Shown piece by piece: positions 49,014 to 50,099 of a stretch of 50,099 nucleotides of DNA. A program made the position numbers and the translations under genes. Under the pieces are notes generated by a model. That model was given only the letters and a program-made list of their open reading frames with translations, had not been told where the DNA came from and searched no databases. Source of the stretch: Chrysochromulina tobinii (taxonomy: Eukaryota > Haptophyta > Prymnesiales > Chrysochromulinaceae); NCBI GenBank assembly GCA_001275005.1, contig JWZX01003266.1:1-50099 (forward strand), written 5' to 3'. How positions within the stretch are numbered: the first letter of the stretch is position 1; each line of letters begins with the position of its first letter.

Positions 49014-49850
49014 TTACCAGCCGATGTCGCCGCCGATGACGACGTCGCCCGATGACATGTCCGTGTTGATCGAGTGCGGCACAACGCCCGCAGTCATGGG
49101 GAACTCGACGGGCGCGGTGTTGACGATGCGGACGACGTTGCCCGAGCCCGGCGTCTCGAGGATGGCGAAGAATGGCCGGTCGAGGCCATCCTCGGTGTAG
49201 AGCTCGATGACCTGCTTGTTGTTGTTCGGGCCCTGGAGGAGCTCGATGCGCGCGTTGAGCGGGCGGCCATCAGTCTTGAGCAGCACCTGGACGCTGTCGA
49301 CGGTCGGGTCGAAGGGATACGTGCGCAGCGCGCCACCCTGGATGGTTGTCGAGGCCGCAATGCAGTCGGCAGACGGGCTGTCGACCTGGTCAGCGACGAC
49401 GTTGGCGGCGATGGGGAACTCGATCTGGCCGATGTTGCGAATCGCCACGGTGTTCGGGCCGCGGGGCGTCTCAATCACCGCGCTGAAGGGGCGCAGCTGG
49501 CCGTTCTCGACATACACGCGCATCTTGCAGGGCGTGTTGTCGGGGCCGTGCCAGAGCTCGATGTCGGCATCGAGTGGGCGGCCCTCGGTGCTGAGGACAA
49601 CCTGCACCTGCTCCACGGACGGCGAGCGGTACGACCACGTGCGCAGCGAGCCGCCCTGCACGAGGATGGTGGAGTCGGCCTTGACCGGCGCCTTGCGCGT
49701 GGGGACCACGCCACCGGTGTAAGCCTTGGTGCCGTAGGCCTGCTCGCGCTCGAAGGTCGTCTGCATGACCGGGGACGCGTGGCGAAGGACCGGCGCGGCG
49801 GCCGGGCCGACGAGCAGAGCGGAGGAGCCAGCGAGGACGCAAGAGAGCAT
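49014..49850 (-). CDS. Two-fold-repeat protein with N-terminal leader, unknown function
   Basis: 278 aa from ATG 49850. Leader MLSCVLAGSSALLVGPAAAP, like a signal or plastid-type leader. Two tandem units of about 95 residues: first ILVQGGSLRTWSYRSPSVEQ to VRVYVENGQLRPFSAVIE-like and ending EFPIAANVV; second TTIQGGALRTYPFDPTVDSV to GLDRPFFAILETPGSGNVVR ending EFPMTAGVV. Each has GRPL(D/N)A(D/R)IEL followed by (W/L)xGP(D/N)N, which suggests two copies of one beta-sandwich domain. I have seen similar chains in haptophyte and diatom proteins of unknown function, but can name no activity. Confidence 0.75.
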   Translation of the reverse strand: MLSCVLAGSSALLVGPAAAPVLRHASPVMQTTFEREQAYGTKAYTGGVVPTRKAPVKADSTILVQGGSLRTWSYRSPSVEQVQVVLSTEGRPLDADIELWHGPDNTPCKMRVYVENGQLRPFSAVIETPRGPNTVAIRNIGQIEFPIAANVVADQVDSPSADCIAASTTIQGGALRTYPFDPTVDSVQVLLKTDGRPLNARIELLQGPNNNKQVIELYTEDGLDRPFFAILETPGSGNVVRIVNTAPVEFPMTAGVVPHSINTDMSSGDVVIGGDIGW

Positions 49851-50043
49851 TGCAAAATGTGGTATGGTCGTGCGGTTGCTCGACTAAGTGCGCGAAGCTG
49901 CGACGAGGTGCAGCAGATGACATCTGAGAAGACATCTCGATCTTCTCGCTCTCCCAAAAAGGGGACGTTTGGGCGGAGATGTGCTTGATCACCTCGAGGA
50001 ACCTCGACCAGACTCCTGTGTGGGAGCGCGCTATCATGCATTA

Positions 50044-50099
50044 TACTCGGGTACACATTTATACACACACAAGACCTCGACATGTGCTTCTTCATGCAG
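50044..50099 (-). promoter_or_regulatory. Shared 56-bp TATA-containing module, copy 2 (runs to window end)
   Basis: Identical to 48740-48795; TATAAA at 50063-50058, about 210 bp upstream of the start codon at 49850. The right boundary is cut by the window, so the match may be longer. Confidence 0.62.

Noticed and set aside
1-50099. tRNA or rRNA genes
   Set aside because: No cloverleaf with a GGTTCGA-type T arm or rRNA core sequence was seen on reading both strands.

Overview
The window is nuclear DNA of a GC-rich, intron-poor eukaryote. Many splice sites can be solved by reading frame: at least ten short GT-AG introns of about 70 to 155 bp restore conserved proteins exactly. The gene set (mitochondrial medium-chain acyl-CoA dehydrogenase, cytochrome b5 reductase, MSH5, GCNA, papain-like protease, calpain, carotenoid-desaturase-like flavoprotein, DnaJ-type zinc-cluster protein with a leader) fits a photosynthetic microalga. 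A haptophyte is my best guess from the base composition, the long Ala/Gly/Pro-rich insertions and the style of orphan proteins; a pelagophyte or another secondary-plastid alga is not excluded. There is no operon structure, CRISPR, rRNA or tRNA that I can see.

Layout. 1-3629 (+): 3' part of a calpain-family gene with a tandem calpain-domain relic, a TPR-like segment and an extra C-terminal domain. 4598-5267 (-): small Cys-rich orphan. 5474-7141 (+): phosphopantetheinyl transferase. 7692-9553 (-): orphan zinc-ribbon/two-membrane-helix protein. 10252-12640 (-): LRR-kinase-RING fusion, divergent from a Nudix hydrolase at 12891-13877 (+). 14813-24923 (-): three genome-maintenance genes in a row, namely a GCNA/SprT protease, a PrimPol-nucleotidyltransferase fusion, and MSH5. 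25259-26233 (-): cytochrome b5 reductase, divergent from an EF-hand protein (26472-27671, +). 28024-29336 (+): cathepsin. 30367-30702 (+): small orphan. 31068-37357 (-): CUE-PX protein, acyl-CoA dehydrogenase, carotenoid-desaturase-like enzyme, LRR/DUF4864-like protein. 37991-39914 (-): DEAD-box helicase, divergent from an HMG-RS-DCD protein (40104-43034, +). 43267-45249 (+): glucose-6-phosphate dehydrogenase with a fused EF-hand. 45383-45946 (+): DnaJ-type zinc-cluster protein. 46467-48650 (-): Mrr-type nuclease fused to a telobox Myb domain. 49014-49850 (-): two-fold-repeat protein with a leader. The last two genes share an identical TATA-containing 56-bp upstream module.

The most unusual content is a set of domain fusions: Mrr nuclease plus telobox Myb, PrimPol plus DxD nucleotidyltransferase, G6PD plus EF-hand, LRR-kinase-RING, and HMG-RS-DCD. 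A second theme is a family of introns built from related degenerate repeats of about 11 nt, with duplicated bases at the two splice sites, as expected of introner-like elements.
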